Part shown: piece by piece, positions 22,555-31,250 of the stretch
How positions within the stretch are numbered: position 1 is the stretch's first letter
Layout: each line of letters starts with the position of its first letter
Source: Mariprofundus sp.
GTDB lineage: Bacteria; Pseudomonadota; Zetaproteobacteria; Mariprofundales; Mariprofundaceae
Assembly: GCA_030950555.1 (NCBI GenBank)
Contig: JAUZRH010000236.1
Span: forward strand, 1 to 35,120
Direction: 5' to 3'
DNA: 35,120 bases
Made by a program: the position numbers and the translations under genes
Notes under the pieces: model-generated
What the model was told of the DNA's origin: nothing
Database searches by the model: none
The model's input: only the letters and a program-made list of their open reading frames with translations

Positions 22555-25500
22555 ATGGCGAAGCGTATTCTAGATTTGGCAAAAGAACTCGGTGTTGACG
22601 CGGCAGAAATACAGCGCGCAGCTGTTAAATGTAATGTTGTGGTGAACGGGCCTACCAGTACCCTTGATGCCGATGATCAGAAAAAAATTCGAACTTCTCT
22701 GCAAGATGCAGGGCCTAAGTCAGCTGGAAAAACGCTGACGCTGAATCGTTCGGTGGTCGCAGGGCAGCCACGCAGTGGTGCGAAGCTTGATGGGCGAGGA
22801 CATTCCGTAGAAGTGTCTGTTCGACGTCGCCACAAGCCAACAGCTGCACCGTCAGTTGAGAAGGTGGCCAAAGTTGTAGAGAAAGAGGCTCCGATTGTGG
22901 TTGCAAAAGAGGTTGTGTTAGCGCCAGCTCAACGGGCCGCCGCCGCGGTGGAGCAGAAACGCTTAGCCGAAGCTGAAAGTAAAGCTGCTGCAAAACAACA
23001 AAAAGTGGCGCAGGCGGCTGAGACTGCTGCTGCCGATGCCAAAGCAGAGCAGCAGAAGGTGGTTGAACGCGCTGCTGCTTCACAGAAGGCGGCTGCAGCT
23101 AGTGTTAAAGCGCCTGTTAAAGTTGAAGTGAAAAAAGAGCCGCAGAAAGCCGCACCAATAGTCAACAGGAAACCTGCCGCAAAGGGTGCGGTATCCAGAC
23201 CGGCTCAGTCAAGATCAGGTGCTATGAATCAATCAGCAAAAAAAGAGCCAGCCGGCGTAGTTCGTCGTATGGCTGTGAATCCAGCGGAAGTGGCTCGCTT
23301 GAAAATAGCGGCAGCGGCAGCTGAACGAACGGCAGCTCAGGAAAAAGCGACCCAAGAGAGAATCGCCAAGCAGAAAGCTGCACAGGCGAGAAGTGGGGGC
23401 GCAGCAGGTCAAGCCAGAGAGGGTCAAAATCGTGACCGTCAGGCGAGGCCTACACAGAATAGACCCGCACAGAACAGGCCTACACAGAACAGGTCTACCC
23501 AGAATAGACCATCGCAGACAACATCTGCTCAAAGACCACGCTCACCTCAAGGTGCGAATACACCACAAGGACGTAGAGCAGGCTCTCCAGGTGGGGCTAA
23601 TCGTCCGGCTCAAGATGCTAACCATAAAGGACCACGCACAACGATCCGTCGGGGTTTGACGCCAGCTCAGATTGCTGCTTCAAAAGCACCGAGTTCTTCA
23701 CTTAAACAGATTGAAAAGAAAATTTCGGATGAACGTGCGATACGCCGTAAGGCGCAGCAACAACGGCCGAATCCAAGAGGACCAGGTGGTTCAGCCGATG
23801 CAAGAACGTCGCCGGTGCGTCGTTCACCTTCGGTGTCCATTGCGACACCTTCTTCAGATGCGCCAAAAGCGCCAACGGGGCCAGTTCGTCGTCGTGGTGC
23901 ACCTGGAGGACCGGGTGGTGTTCACCGTGGCCAGCGCCGCTTGTCACCAGCTGAAAAGGCATCTCGTCGTGCTTACGCTTCCAAGCGTAATGTTGTATTA
24001 ACGCCACAGCAGGAAGAGCGCATGGCACGTTTGGCTCGTGGTAGCAAACGTCGCAACTCAATTACTAAAGATGATGAGGATTTTGTGATTCGTACCGTTG
24101 AAATTACTGACCCAATTATGATTTCTGAATTGGCTAGCCGTATGGCGACTAAGAGTGCTGATGTGGTGAAGAAGCTTTTTGAAATGGGCACCATGGTCAC
24201 CATCAATGAAGGTATTGATGGTGAAACAGCCGCACTGATTGTTGAAGAGTTCGGTCATAAGGCACGTATTATTAATGCTGCCGCAGTTGAAGATGTGTTG
24301 ATTGAAGACGTTTCTGAGGATGATGATTCTGATCTTGTACCGCGCCCACCTGTTGTGGTTGTAATGGGCCATGTGGATCATGGTAAAACATCGATTCTCG
24401 ATGCGCTGCGTAAAGCCAATGTGGCAAGTGGTGAGGCGGGTGGTATTACGCAGCACATCGGCGCTTATATGGTCAAATTGGAAACGGGTGAACGGGTTGT
24501 CTTTATTGATACACCGGGTCATGAAGCCTTTACCAGTCTGCGGGCGCGTGGTGCAGGCATGACCGACGTTGTTGTATTGGTGGTTGCTGCCGATGATGGC
24601 GTGATGCCTCAAACAGTAGAAGCTTTGAACCATGCCAAGGCTGCCGGTGTGCCGATGATTGTGGCTGTGAATAAGATGGATAAAGATGGTGCCGATCCTG
24701 AAAAGGTGATGCGTCAATTGGCTGATCACGGTGTGTTGTCAGAAGATTGGGGTGGAGACACGATCTTTGTACCGGTATCTGCGCATACCGGTTTAGGCTT
24801 AGATGATCTACTGGATATGTTAGCACTACAGACTGAAGTGCTTGAACTTAATGCTAATCCAACACGTCGCGGTAAGGGTGTAGTGATTGAATCACGACTA
24901 GATCGTGGACGTGGTCCTGTTGCGACGGTACTGGTGCAGAATGGTACCTTTAAGCAGGGTGACACTGTTGTTGTCGGTTCTGTAACAGGTCGCCTTCGTG
25001 CGATTGTCGATGAAAATGGTGTGCAACATCGTACGGCTGGCCCATCTATACCATTCGAACTGCTGGGCTTGGGCTCAGTACCTGAATCTGGGCAAGAGAT
25101 TTTTGCCGTTGAGAATGAGAAGCAGGCACGTGATATTGTTCGTTATCGTAAGGATAAGGAACGTGAAATGGGTGCTAATGCTATGCAGCGGGCAAGCATG
25201 GATGAGCTGTTTGCTAATCTGCAAAGCGATATGAAAGAGGTGCCTGTTGTTATCAAGGGCGATGTAACAGGTTCGGTTGAAGCGATGGCTGATTCTCTGG
25301 GTAGAGCTGGAACGGACGAAGTGAAGATCAAGGTTATTCATAAGGGTATTGGTGCTATTAGTGAAACCGATATCATGCTGGCTTCCGCTTCTGATGCGAT
25401 TGTGATTGGCTTTAATGTACGTCCTGAGGCCAAAGCCAAGCGTCTGGCTACAGATGAAGGCGTTGATGTCCGCTTCTATTCGGTTATTTATGATGCGATT

Positions 25501-25845
25501 GATGATCTTAGACAAGCGATGGCTGGCGTACTGACACCGGATAAAGTTGAAAAAGTTACGGGTATTGCCGAAGTACGAGAGGTATTCCAGGCACCGAAAA
25601 TTGGCGCGATTGCCGGTTCTTATGTTACTGAAGGCTATGTGGTTCGAGGTTCACTGGTACGCATCAAACGCGATTCTGTAGTTATTCATGATGGCGTGTT
25701 GAGCTCTCTGCGTCGCTTCCGTGATGATGTCAAAGAGGTTAAAACTGGCTACGAATGTGGTATTGGCGTAGAGAAATTTAACGATGTTAAGGTGGGCGAT
25801 AGCTTCGAGTTTTATATTATCGAGGAAGTTGCAGCGACGCTGTAG
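22555..25845 (+). CDS. infB: Translation initiation factor IF-2
   Basis: This 1096-residue protein is IF-2, the GTPase that brings fMet-tRNA to the ribosome. It starts with an IF2_N domain (1-50), followed by a very long low-complexity Ala/Lys/Gln and Pro/Arg/Asn region (about 60-480). A second IF2_N-like domain comes next (about 510-580), then the GTPase core with [32 protein letters not shown] and SAHTGLG. Domains II, III and C2 complete it. The length is at the long end for IF-2 (often 850-1000) because of the linker. The ATG at 22555 has only a weak upstream ribosome site. Long antisense frames inside it are shadows. Confidence 0.98.
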   Translation: MAKRILDLAKELGVDAAEIQRAAVKCNVVVNGPTSTLDADDQKKIRTSLQDAGPKSAGKTLTLNRSVVAGQPRSGAKLDGRGHSVEVSVRRRHKPTAAPSVEKVAKVVEKEAPIVVAKEVVLAPAQRAAAAVEQKRLAEAESKAAAKQQKVAQAAETAAADAKAEQQKVVERAAASQKAAAASVKAPVKVEVKKEPQKAAPIVNRKPAAKGAVSRPAQSRSGAMNQSAKKEPAGVVRRMAVNPAEVARLKIAAAAAERTAAQEKATQERIAKQKAAQARSGGAAGQAREGQNRDRQARPTQNRPAQNRPTQNRSTQNRPSQTTSAQRPRSPQGANTPQGRRAGSPGGANRPAQDANHKGPRTTIRRGLTPAQIAASKAPSSSLKQIEKKISDERAIRRKAQQQRPNPRGPGGSADARTSPVRRSPSVSIATPSSDAPKAPTGPVRRRGAPGGPGGVHRGQRRLSPAEKASRRAYASKRNVVLTPQQEERMARLARGSKRRNSITKDDEDFVIRTVEITDPIMISELASRMATKSADVVKKLFEMGTMVTINEGIDGETAALIVEEFGHKARIINAAAVEDVLIEDVSEDDDSDLVPRPPVVVVMGHVDHGKTSILDALRKANVASGEAGGITQHIGAYMVKLETGERVVFIDTPGHEAFTSLRARGAGMTDVVVLVVAADDGVMPQTVEALNHAKAAGVPMIVAVNKMDKDGADPEKVMRQLADHGVLSEDWGGDTIFVPVSAHTGLGLDDLLDMLALQTEVLELNANPTRRGKGVVIESRLDRGRGPVATVLVQNGTFKQGDTVVVGSVTGRLRAIVDENGVQHRTAGPSIPFELLGLGSVPESGQEIFAVENEKQARDIVRYRKDKEREMGANAMQRASMDELFANLQSDMKEVPVVIKGDVTGSVEAMADSLGRAGTDEVKIKVIHKGIGAISETDIMLASASDAIVIGFNVRPEAKAKRLATDEGVDVRFYSVIYDAIDDLRQAMAGVLTPDKVEKVTGIAEVREVFQAPKIGAIAGSYVTEGYVVRGSLVRIKRDSVVIHDGVLSSLRRFRDDVKEVKTGYECGIGVEKFNDVKVGDSFEFYIIEEVAATL
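23446..23520 (+). repeat. Five 15-bp in-frame tandem repeats in infB
   Basis: Five consecutive 15-bp units encode variants of R-P/S-T/A-Q-N ([25 protein letters not shown]). The units differ mainly at third codon positions, so the repeat is old or has been maintained at protein level. It lies in the disordered IF-2 linker. Confidence 0.9.
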
Positions 25846-25853
25846 GTTTGGAT

Positions 25854-26198
25854 ATGCAGAAGATTCCAGCTGTTCAGCAGCGATTTTTAATTGATATTCA
25901 ACGCCTTTTAGCGACTCTGTTATTGCGGGATGTGGCAGATCCTCGCTTTTCAGGTGTTTCGATCACACGCGTGGAGCGCTCGGGGAAACAGCTGGTGACA
26001 GTTTGGGTCTACCGAGGTAATGGCTGTGATGCAGCAATATGTATGAGTGCGTTGGAACGTATGACGCCCCATTTTCAGCATGAGTTGCGTAGGGCGATGG
26101 ATAAGCGCAAGTTGCCGAATCTACGCTTTCGCTGGGATGAAAACTTTGAAAAAAGCGGTGCTGTGATGCAGATGCTTAGAGACTTGGAACGTCCTTGA
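25854..26198 (+). CDS. rbfA: 30S ribosome-binding factor RbfA
   Basis: This 114-residue protein is RbfA, a cold-shock KH-type factor for 30S maturation. The signatures are QRFLIDIQRLLATLLLRDVADPRFSGVSITRV (conserved core DVADPRF) and the end PNLRFRWDENFEKS, close to the family's LRFxxDxSxExG. I prefer the ATG at 25854, which has AGG 7 nt upstream, over the TTG at 25848. Conventional place between infB and truB. Confidence 0.93.
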   Translation: MQKIPAVQQRFLIDIQRLLATLLLRDVADPRFSGVSITRVERSGKQLVTVWVYRGNGCDAAICMSALERMTPHFQHELRRAMDKRKLPNLRFRWDENFEKSGAVMQMLRDLERP

Positions 26199-27217
26199 GT
26201 TCACTATCACTACAACCGTTGTTTGAGGATGTTGATTGGCAACCCGTCATAGCAGCCATGCACAGAGCAAAGCACATTGTGCTGACTACCCATTGTAATC
26301 CAGATGGTGATGGTATTGGCTCACAGATGGCGTTATTTGATCTATTGAGTGAGTTAGGCGATAAGCATATATCGATGCATAATCGGGATGGTGTGCCGCG
26401 CATTTACACTTTTTTGAAACATGCTGATAAGGTTCAAAGGGGCGATGCTGCTATTGTAGCGGACAAGCCTGATCTGATCATTGCTCTGGATTGCGGTGGG
26501 CGTGGCCGTTTGGGCATGGATGAAGCCTGGTTTGCCGGGGCTACTCTGATTAATATAGACCATCATGCCAGTAATCGTCTTTTTGGTGATATTAATATGG
26601 TTGATGCGCGTTATTGTGCTACGGGTGCAATGATTTATGACCTGCTTATTGCTATGGAGCTATCGCTTAATTTCGATCGGGCTACTGCACTGTATGCTGC
26701 TATTTTAACAGATACTGGCTGTTTCCGTCTGGCTAGTGCTACACCTGATGTTTATCGCATGGGGGCAGCCCTTATCGAAGCAGGGGCGCGGCCTTGGCAG
26801 GTGAGTGTTGAGGTGTATGAGCGCCGGTCATTATCAGGCATGAAGATGATGACAGCCTGTCTTGAAACATTAAAGATCCGCGATGCAGGCCGTTCAGCAT
26901 GGGTGTTTGTTACCGAGCAGATGTATCAGGAAACGGGCGCAGATGTCGAAGATACGGAAGGCTTGATTGATTATGCTCGCAGTATTGATGGTGTCGAAAT
27001 CGCTGTGTTGATTCGTAGTGATGAAGTCAACTTTGGTGCATGGAAGGTTAGTTTTCGTGGTAAAACAATTGCCAATGTTGGCGCCTTAGCTGGCACCTTG
27101 GGTGGTGGTGGCCATGTGCATGCCGCAGGCTGTCAGTTGAAAGGCAGTTATAGTCAAGTATTAACGCAGGTACAGCTTGCAGTGAGCAACACGCTGCGCG
27201 TATCTGCTTCAAACTAA
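26195..27217 (+). CDS. nrnA: DHH/DHHA1 phosphoesterase, NrnA-type oligoribonuclease/pAp phosphatase
   Basis: This 340-residue protein has the DHH signature set: HCNPDGDGIGSQ, IALDCGGRGRLG, INIDHHASNRLFGDIN, ILTDTGCFR, and the C-terminal DHHA1 glycine motif GTLGGGGHVHAAGC. NrnA-type enzymes degrade short RNAs and 3'-phosphoadenosine 5'-phosphate. The start is a TTG overlapping the rbfA stop by 4 nt (TTGA). Many bacteria, though not E. coli, place nrnA between rbfA and truB, so context agrees. Which substrate it prefers cannot be read from sequence. Confidence 0.93.
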   Translation: MSSLSLQPLFEDVDWQPVIAAMHRAKHIVLTTHCNPDGDGIGSQMALFDLLSELGDKHISMHNRDGVPRIYTFLKHADKVQRGDAAIVADKPDLIIALDCGGRGRLGMDEAWFAGATLINIDHHASNRLFGDINMVDARYCATGAMIYDLLIAMELSLNFDRATALYAAILTDTGCFRLASATPDVYRMGAALIEAGARPWQVSVEVYERRSLSGMKMMTACLETLKIRDAGRSAWVFVTEQMYQETGADVEDTEGLIDYARSIDGVEIAVLIRSDEVNFGAWKVSFRGKTIANVGALAGTLGGGGHVHAAGCQLKGSYSQVLTQVQLAVSNTLRVSASN

Positions 27218-27221
27218 AGCA

Positions 27222-28202
27222 TTGCAAAGTGAATTAAATAGGTCGGCTGTAAAAGGCCATGCGACTAAAAGTGAACATCCCCTGTCCGGTATCGTATTTT
27301 TAGACAAGCCGTATGGCTGGTCATCACGCCAAGCAGTCAATGAATTGATTCGACTTTTTAGCAGGCCTGGATGCAAGCGCATCAAGGCGGGTCACGCCGG
27401 CACGCTGGATCCACTGGCAACGGGTATGTTGCCAATTCTGCTCGGCGAAGCAACGCGCTATGCTGAGCTAGGACTAACAGCTGATAAATCATATCGGGTG
27501 ACCTTTGATCTCTCTTATCAAAGCGATACGCTTGATTGTGAAGGGGCGATTACGGGTCGCTTTACTGAGGCGGTAAGTTGTGAGCAACTTGAGACAGCGC
27601 TCGCAGCTTACCATGGTTTGATCCAGCAAGTACCACCTGCTTATTCGGCGATTCGTATTGATGGCAAAAGGGCTCATGCACTGGCACGCCAAGGTGAAGA
27701 AGTGCTCATCCCCGCGCGTCCGGTTACGATCCACCGCATCAAATTACTAAACTTTGATACACCTCTGGTGACCCTAGAAGTGGAGTGCTCAAAAGGAACT
27801 TATATCCGTTCTTTGGCGCGTGACATTGGTGAAAGCTTAGGTGTGGGCGGTTGCGTTACTGCCCTGCGTAGGCTCTCCACAGGCGGCTGGCCTGAGGCAA
27901 TGATGGTAACTCAGGATCAGCTGCAAGCTCAGCCAGATGGCTCTGTTCTGCCGTTAGCTCAGTGGCTGAGAGATATGCCGTCACTGCCGTTGTCTACTGC
28001 GTTGGCTATCAGGTTTCTGCAAGGGCAACGTATTCAACTCGATCAAGGCGCTGATTATCCTCAAGTGACGGCGGATCAACTGCTTGTTTCCGTTTATTCA
28101 GAGCACATATTATTAGGTACGGGCATGCTTAAAGCGGGTCATCATCGGGCTGTACTGCACCCGGCGCGTATCTTACCCTCGGCGCAGAGAAGCTTTATAT
28201 GA
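27222..28202 (+). CDS. truB: tRNA pseudouridine(55) synthase TruB
   Basis: This 326-residue protein makes pseudouridine-55 in the T-loop of tRNAs. The catalytic Asp lies in HAGTLDPLATGMLPI. Other family blocks are FLDKPYGWSSRQAVN, QVPPAYSAIRIDGKRAHALARQGE and CSKGTYIRSLARDIGE. A C-terminal PUA-like region follows. Start is TTG at 27222, 4 bp after the nrnA stop; I see no in-frame ATG near the expected beginning. Its stop overlaps the next start as ATGA. Confidence 0.95.
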   Translation: MQSELNRSAVKGHATKSEHPLSGIVFLDKPYGWSSRQAVNELIRLFSRPGCKRIKAGHAGTLDPLATGMLPILLGEATRYAELGLTADKSYRVTFDLSYQSDTLDCEGAITGRFTEAVSCEQLETALAAYHGLIQQVPPAYSAIRIDGKRAHALARQGEEVLIPARPVTIHRIKLLNFDTPLVTLEVECSKGTYIRSLARDIGESLGVGGCVTALRRLSTGGWPEAMMVTQDQLQAQPDGSVLPLAQWLRDMPSLPLSTALAIRFLQGQRIQLDQGADYPQVTADQLLVSVYSEHILLGTGMLKAGHHRAVLHPARILPSAQRSFI

Positions 28203-28804
28203 GTGATGAAGAAATAAATAAAATTAAAAAAAGAAATGGCACCATCCTGATGATTACCATGGCTTTAATGCTGCTATCGGCCTTGATCAGTGCAAATCAG
28301 GAAAAAACAATATCAGAGGAGAGTAACGTGGCTCTATTTAGTAAAGCACCAAAAGCTGGCGATAAAGGGATTCCAGAGGGAAACCATATCCGTATTGAAA
28401 CTGAACATGGTTCAATTTTCATTGAACTCTATGCTGACTCAGCGCCGAATACTGTAGCCAACTTTAAAGCGCTTACAGGTAAAGGCTATTATGATGGCTT
28501 GCTCTTTCACCGAGTAATTGCCGGTTTTATGGCGCAAGGTGGCGATCCAAAAGGGACAGGTACGGGTGGTCCCGGTTACAGTGTGAAGGCCGAGTTTAAT
28601 GAACGTAAACATCAACGTGGTACGTTGGCGATGGCTCGCTCTGCTGATCCTGATTCAGCCGGTAGTCAGTTTTACATCTGCTTCGGCCCGCAGCCCCATT
28701 TAGATAACCAGTACACTATTTTTGGGCAGGTCATAGAAGGCATGGATGTGGTTGACCAAATTAGCCAGGGCGATGCCATGACCAAAGTGACTGTAGAACC
28801 TTAA
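28199..28804 (+). CDS. Membrane-anchored or exported cyclophilin-type peptidyl-prolyl isomerase
   Basis: This 201-residue protein has an N-terminal hydrophobic segment (about 14-33) after a Lys-rich start, so it is exported or membrane-anchored. A cyclophilin domain follows with FHRVIAGFMAQGGDPKGTG (including the catalytic Arg), TLAMARSADPDSAGSQFYIC and QYTIFGQVIEGMDVVDQI. It would speed proline isomerisation during folding, probably in the periplasm. It is coupled to truB by an ATGA overlap and ends the operon. Confidence 0.93.
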   Translation: MSDEEINKIKKRNGTILMITMALMLLSALISANQEKTISEESNVALFSKAPKAGDKGIPEGNHIRIETEHGSIFIELYADSAPNTVANFKALTGKGYYDGLLFHRVIAGFMAQGGDPKGTGTGGPGYSVKAEFNERKHQRGTLAMARSADPDSAGSQFYICFGPQPHLDNQYTIFGQVIEGMDVVDQISQGDAMTKVTVEP

Positions 28805-28820
28805 TTGTTGGTGTATGTTT

Positions 28821-28840
28821 GAGGGCTGTTTTCAGCCCTC
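28821..28840 (+). terminator. Terminator-like hairpin at the end of the rimP-cyclophilin operon
   Basis: A perfect 8-bp stem, GAGGGCTG with CAGCCCTC, encloses a TTTT loop 16 bp after the cyclophilin stop. No T-tract follows, so it may act poorly alone or protect the mRNA 3' end. Confidence 0.5.
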
Positions 28841-28865
28841 GAGAGTGATTCAAGTATGGGTTATC

Positions 28866-29165
28866 AGTGATTCCCGAAGCTTAAATCGGGAATTCACTTC
28901 AGATCAAACGCTCTGTTTGATTCGGGCATAGATTCATTAGCAAGTATAAAGAGTGAGCCAGTCCCAGACACCCCCGCCCGTCATTCCCGAGGCTTAAATC
29001 GGGAATCCACATCAACATGAATGCTCTGCTTGATACCAAAGGCAATGGATTCCCGCCCCACGCCTTCGCGGGGGGGGCAGGTTCTTCACGGGAAGCAAGG
29101 GGCGGCGTTCCCGCTACTTGCTTCCCGAGGGTTAAATCGGGAATCCATATCAAAGTAAACGCTAT
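28866..29165 (+). repeat. Second island of GC-rich intergenic repeats (copies B)
   Basis: The interval from 28841 to 29249 has no gene. It holds hairpins ATTCCCGA...TCGGGAAT at 28870-28893 and 28983-29006 (8-bp perfect stems with 8-nt loops). A longer mosaic at about 29045-29165 has the blocks CACGCCTTCGCGGGG, GTTCTTCACGGGAAGC, GGCGTTCCCGCTACTTGC and AAATCGGGAATCCATATCA. The first hairpin is followed by a second small one (ATCAAAC, 5-nt loop, GTTTGAT). The same blocks, in the same order, recur at 5288-5397 (inverted) and 34716-34858. Apparent ORFs across it repeat one translated motif and are artefacts. Confidence 0.85.
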
Positions 29166-29249
29166 TTTCCTCGTGCCTATGCGGCAAAACCATGGCTTTG
29201 GCTGTAATAGTTGAATCTGAATGATGCATGAGCCGGCTGATGATTACTT

Positions 29250-30644
29250 CTACTCTGTCAGGGTTGTTGTGAAGTGTTGTAGCCAGATGTGGAGGTCGCC
29301 AGAAGCTGTGGTGGCATGGGCTTGGACGATGGTGGGTTGATCTGAAATTTGTGTGGTGACTTTGGCGTATAGGGTGGTGTCATCACCGCTATTTTTTAAG
29401 TCGGTAAAGGTAATACGTAGGTTGCTAAAGTCATGACAGGCTTGGCTGCTCTGGATATGTAGTGTGCGCCTACCTGCGCTTAAGATGTGAGCTGAAAATG
29501 AGTCGCTGCACTCTTTGCCGCTAAAGCGTTGCAGGTGAATCGGAATAGGTGGCGAAAAAGCGTGCATAAGTTCGCTTGTTTTGTCAGGTAGTGAGGGGAC
29601 TTCGTCATCGATAATACCTCCTACGTCGTACAGGGTCATCTGATATGAAATTCCCTTCGGCATAACATTCATCTTTCCATCGATACGTAACTCAACAGCA
29701 GAGTCGCTTAAGGTATTTTCTGATATCAGAATCTGTCCACCAATGGTATAGGATTCGATGCGTGATGCGGTATTTACCACGCGTCCTACGACACCGTATT
29801 TGCTGCGTTTGTGTGAGCCAATATTGCCGACAATGGCTTCTCCAGTATGTAATCCTATACCCATCTCTACTTCTGGATAGCCATGCTGACGAAATTGTTG
29901 GTTGACCACATCCATCGCCTGCTGCATCTCAATAGCGCAGCGAATAGCGCGCAAGCTATCATCAGGGTGTTGTAGTGGGGCGCCAAAAATAGTGAGTATA
30001 GCATCGCCGATAAATTCATCGATAGTACCCTGATGGTGTTGGATAACATCGGTCATCTTGGCAAGGAAAGTATTGATCATTTCGACCACCGCCTCAGCAG
30101 GCAGTCGTTCAGCAATGGTCGTGAAACCGCGTAGATCAGCCATCATAATAGTTACTTTTCGCTTTTCTCCGCCGAAGTTCAGCCCTTGTGGTGTATCGAT
30201 CAAGGTATTGACGATCTCTTCAGAAAGATAACGACCAAAGGTGTCTCGTATAAAGTGATAGGCAGAGCGTAGTTTAAGCTGTGTTGCTACGCGTGCTAAG
30301 ACAATGGCCGGGGTGACTGGTTTGCTGATATAGTCAACCCCGCCCACTTCAAAGCCGCGTATTTCATCGCGGGTCTCATTTTTAGCAGTGACAAATAGAA
30401 CAGGAATGCCTTCACTGTGTGCATCACTTTTGAGTCTTTCGCATACTTCATAGCCATCAATACCGGGCATCATCACATCCAAGAGTATCAAGTCAGGTGG
30501 GGTGCCATTTGCGCATAGTTTTATCGCTTGCATGCCGTTGATTGCGACCTTGACCTTGTAATAGGGTTTAAGAATGCCCCGCAGTACATCGATATTTTCA
30601 GGGGTATCGTCAACGACCAGTATGGTGGCTTTTTCGTGCTTCAT
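29250..30644 (-). CDS. Response regulator with class III nucleotide cyclase domain
   Basis: The protein has 464 residues. It opens with a receiver domain (about 1-125: VVDDTPENIDVL, LILLDVMMPGIDGYEVC with the phosphorylated Asp, VTAKNE, ISKPV). A linker leads to a class III adenylate/guanylate cyclase domain (about 160-305). That domain keeps the two metal Asp residues (MADLRGFT; Asp214 in EFIGDA) and the catalytic Asn and Arg in VNTASR. The two purine-selecting positions are Glu210 and Gly284 instead of the usual Lys and Asp/Thr. A C-terminal region of about 120 residues is unassigned. I start at the ATG at 30644, just after the secB stop; a frame from 30704 would overlap secB. The cognate kinase is not in the window. 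Confidence 0.9.
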   Translation of the reverse strand: MKHEKATILVVDDTPENIDVLRGILKPYYKVKVAINGMQAIKLCANGTPPDLILLDVMMPGIDGYEVCERLKSDAHSEGIPVLFVTAKNETRDEIRGFEVGGVDYISKPVTPAIVLARVATQLKLRSAYHFIRDTFGRYLSEEIVNTLIDTPQGLNFGGEKRKVTIMMADLRGFTTIAERLPAEAVVEMINTFLAKMTDVIQHHQGTIDEFIGDAILTIFGAPLQHPDDSLRAIRCAIEMQQAMDVVNQQFRQHGYPEVEMGIGLHTGEAIVGNIGSHKRSKYGVVGRVVNTASRIESYTIGGQILISENTLSDSAVELRIDGKMNVMPKGISYQMTLYDVGGIIDDEVPSLPDKTSELMHAFSPPIPIHLQRFSGKECSDSFSAHILSAGRRTLHIQSSQACHDFSNLRITFTDLKNSGDDTTLYAKVTTQISDQPTIVQAHATTASGDLHIWLQHFTTTLTE

Positions 30645-30648
30645 CTGT

Positions 30649-31134
30649 TTAGTGAACGACCTGTTCACTTTCCTGTTCATTGGCCTGGGCGAGGCTCTGT
30701 TCAAAAATAGCTCTGAAATTAACAGGTTCCATCAGTAGTGGCATAAATCCACCATCGATCGTCAGCTGGCTAATGATCTGCCTTGTATAAGGGAATATGA
30801 TGGTAGGACAGTCAACCGAAAGCAGCAGAGGCATGTGTTCTTCAGCAATATTGCTGATGAAAAATACAGCGGCTTGTTCAACCTCAATTTCAAATAGTAA
30901 TTTGTCACTTTCACTATCGTTAGATTTAGCTGATATTTTCAAAGAAACTTCCCAATGTTCACCATCAATCTGTTTATGCTCAACGGCTAAATTAATCTCT
31001 ATTTTAGGCTGGCTACCAGGGATAGTGAATATTTCTGGTGCATTTGGGTTTTCAAATGAGATATCTTTTATATATAATTTTTGTAAGCTGAAGGTAGGTG
31101 TGGTTACTTCAGCGGTGCTTTCTTGGTCTGTCAT
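30649..31134 (-). CDS. secB: Protein-export chaperone SecB
   Basis: This 161-residue acidic protein is SecB, the tetrameric cytosolic chaperone that delivers preproteins to SecA. Family blocks include FSLQKLYIKDISFENPNAPEIF (conserved YIKDISFE-P), AAVFFISNI, LLSVDCPTIIFPYTRQIIS and the end LMEPVNFRAIFEQSL. AAGGA lies upstream of the ATG. A cyclase response regulator follows 4 bp later, an unusual partner. Confidence 0.96.
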   Translation of the reverse strand: MTDQESTAEVTTPTFSLQKLYIKDISFENPNAPEIFTIPGSQPKIEINLAVEHKQIDGEHWEVSLKISAKSNDSESDKLLFEIEVEQAAVFFISNIAEEHMPLLLSVDCPTIIFPYTRQIISQLTIDGGFMPLLMEPVNFRAIFEQSLAQANEQESEQVVH

Positions 31135-31250
31135 TACGCTCGTCCTTGGTTTTTTATTAGATTATTTTATTGATTATTCCCGATCTGTTCGGAAATACAC
31201 CCATACAGCGGTGATTGATATGCTATGCAAGCATAGTTGCTGCAAGGCTA
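31135..31250. promoter_or_regulatory. Gap upstream of secB with two hairpins
   Basis: The gap contains a short perfect hairpin CTATGC-AA-GCATAG near 31221-31234. It also contains a degenerate member of the window's repeat hairpin, ATTCCCGA-TCTGT-TCGGAAAT, at 31176-31196 (one mismatch). The first could be an operator or a terminator of the ligase gene without a T-tract; neither role can be proved here. Confidence 0.4.

Noticed and set aside
24058-24729. 223-codon minus-strand frame inside infB
   Set aside because: It is antisense to the conserved GTPase domain of IF-2, and its composition (His/Asn-rich) is that of a shadow frame.
28870-29006. CRISPR array
   Set aside because: The hairpin repeats are not evenly spaced, flanking sequences are themselves repeated, and no cas gene is present.
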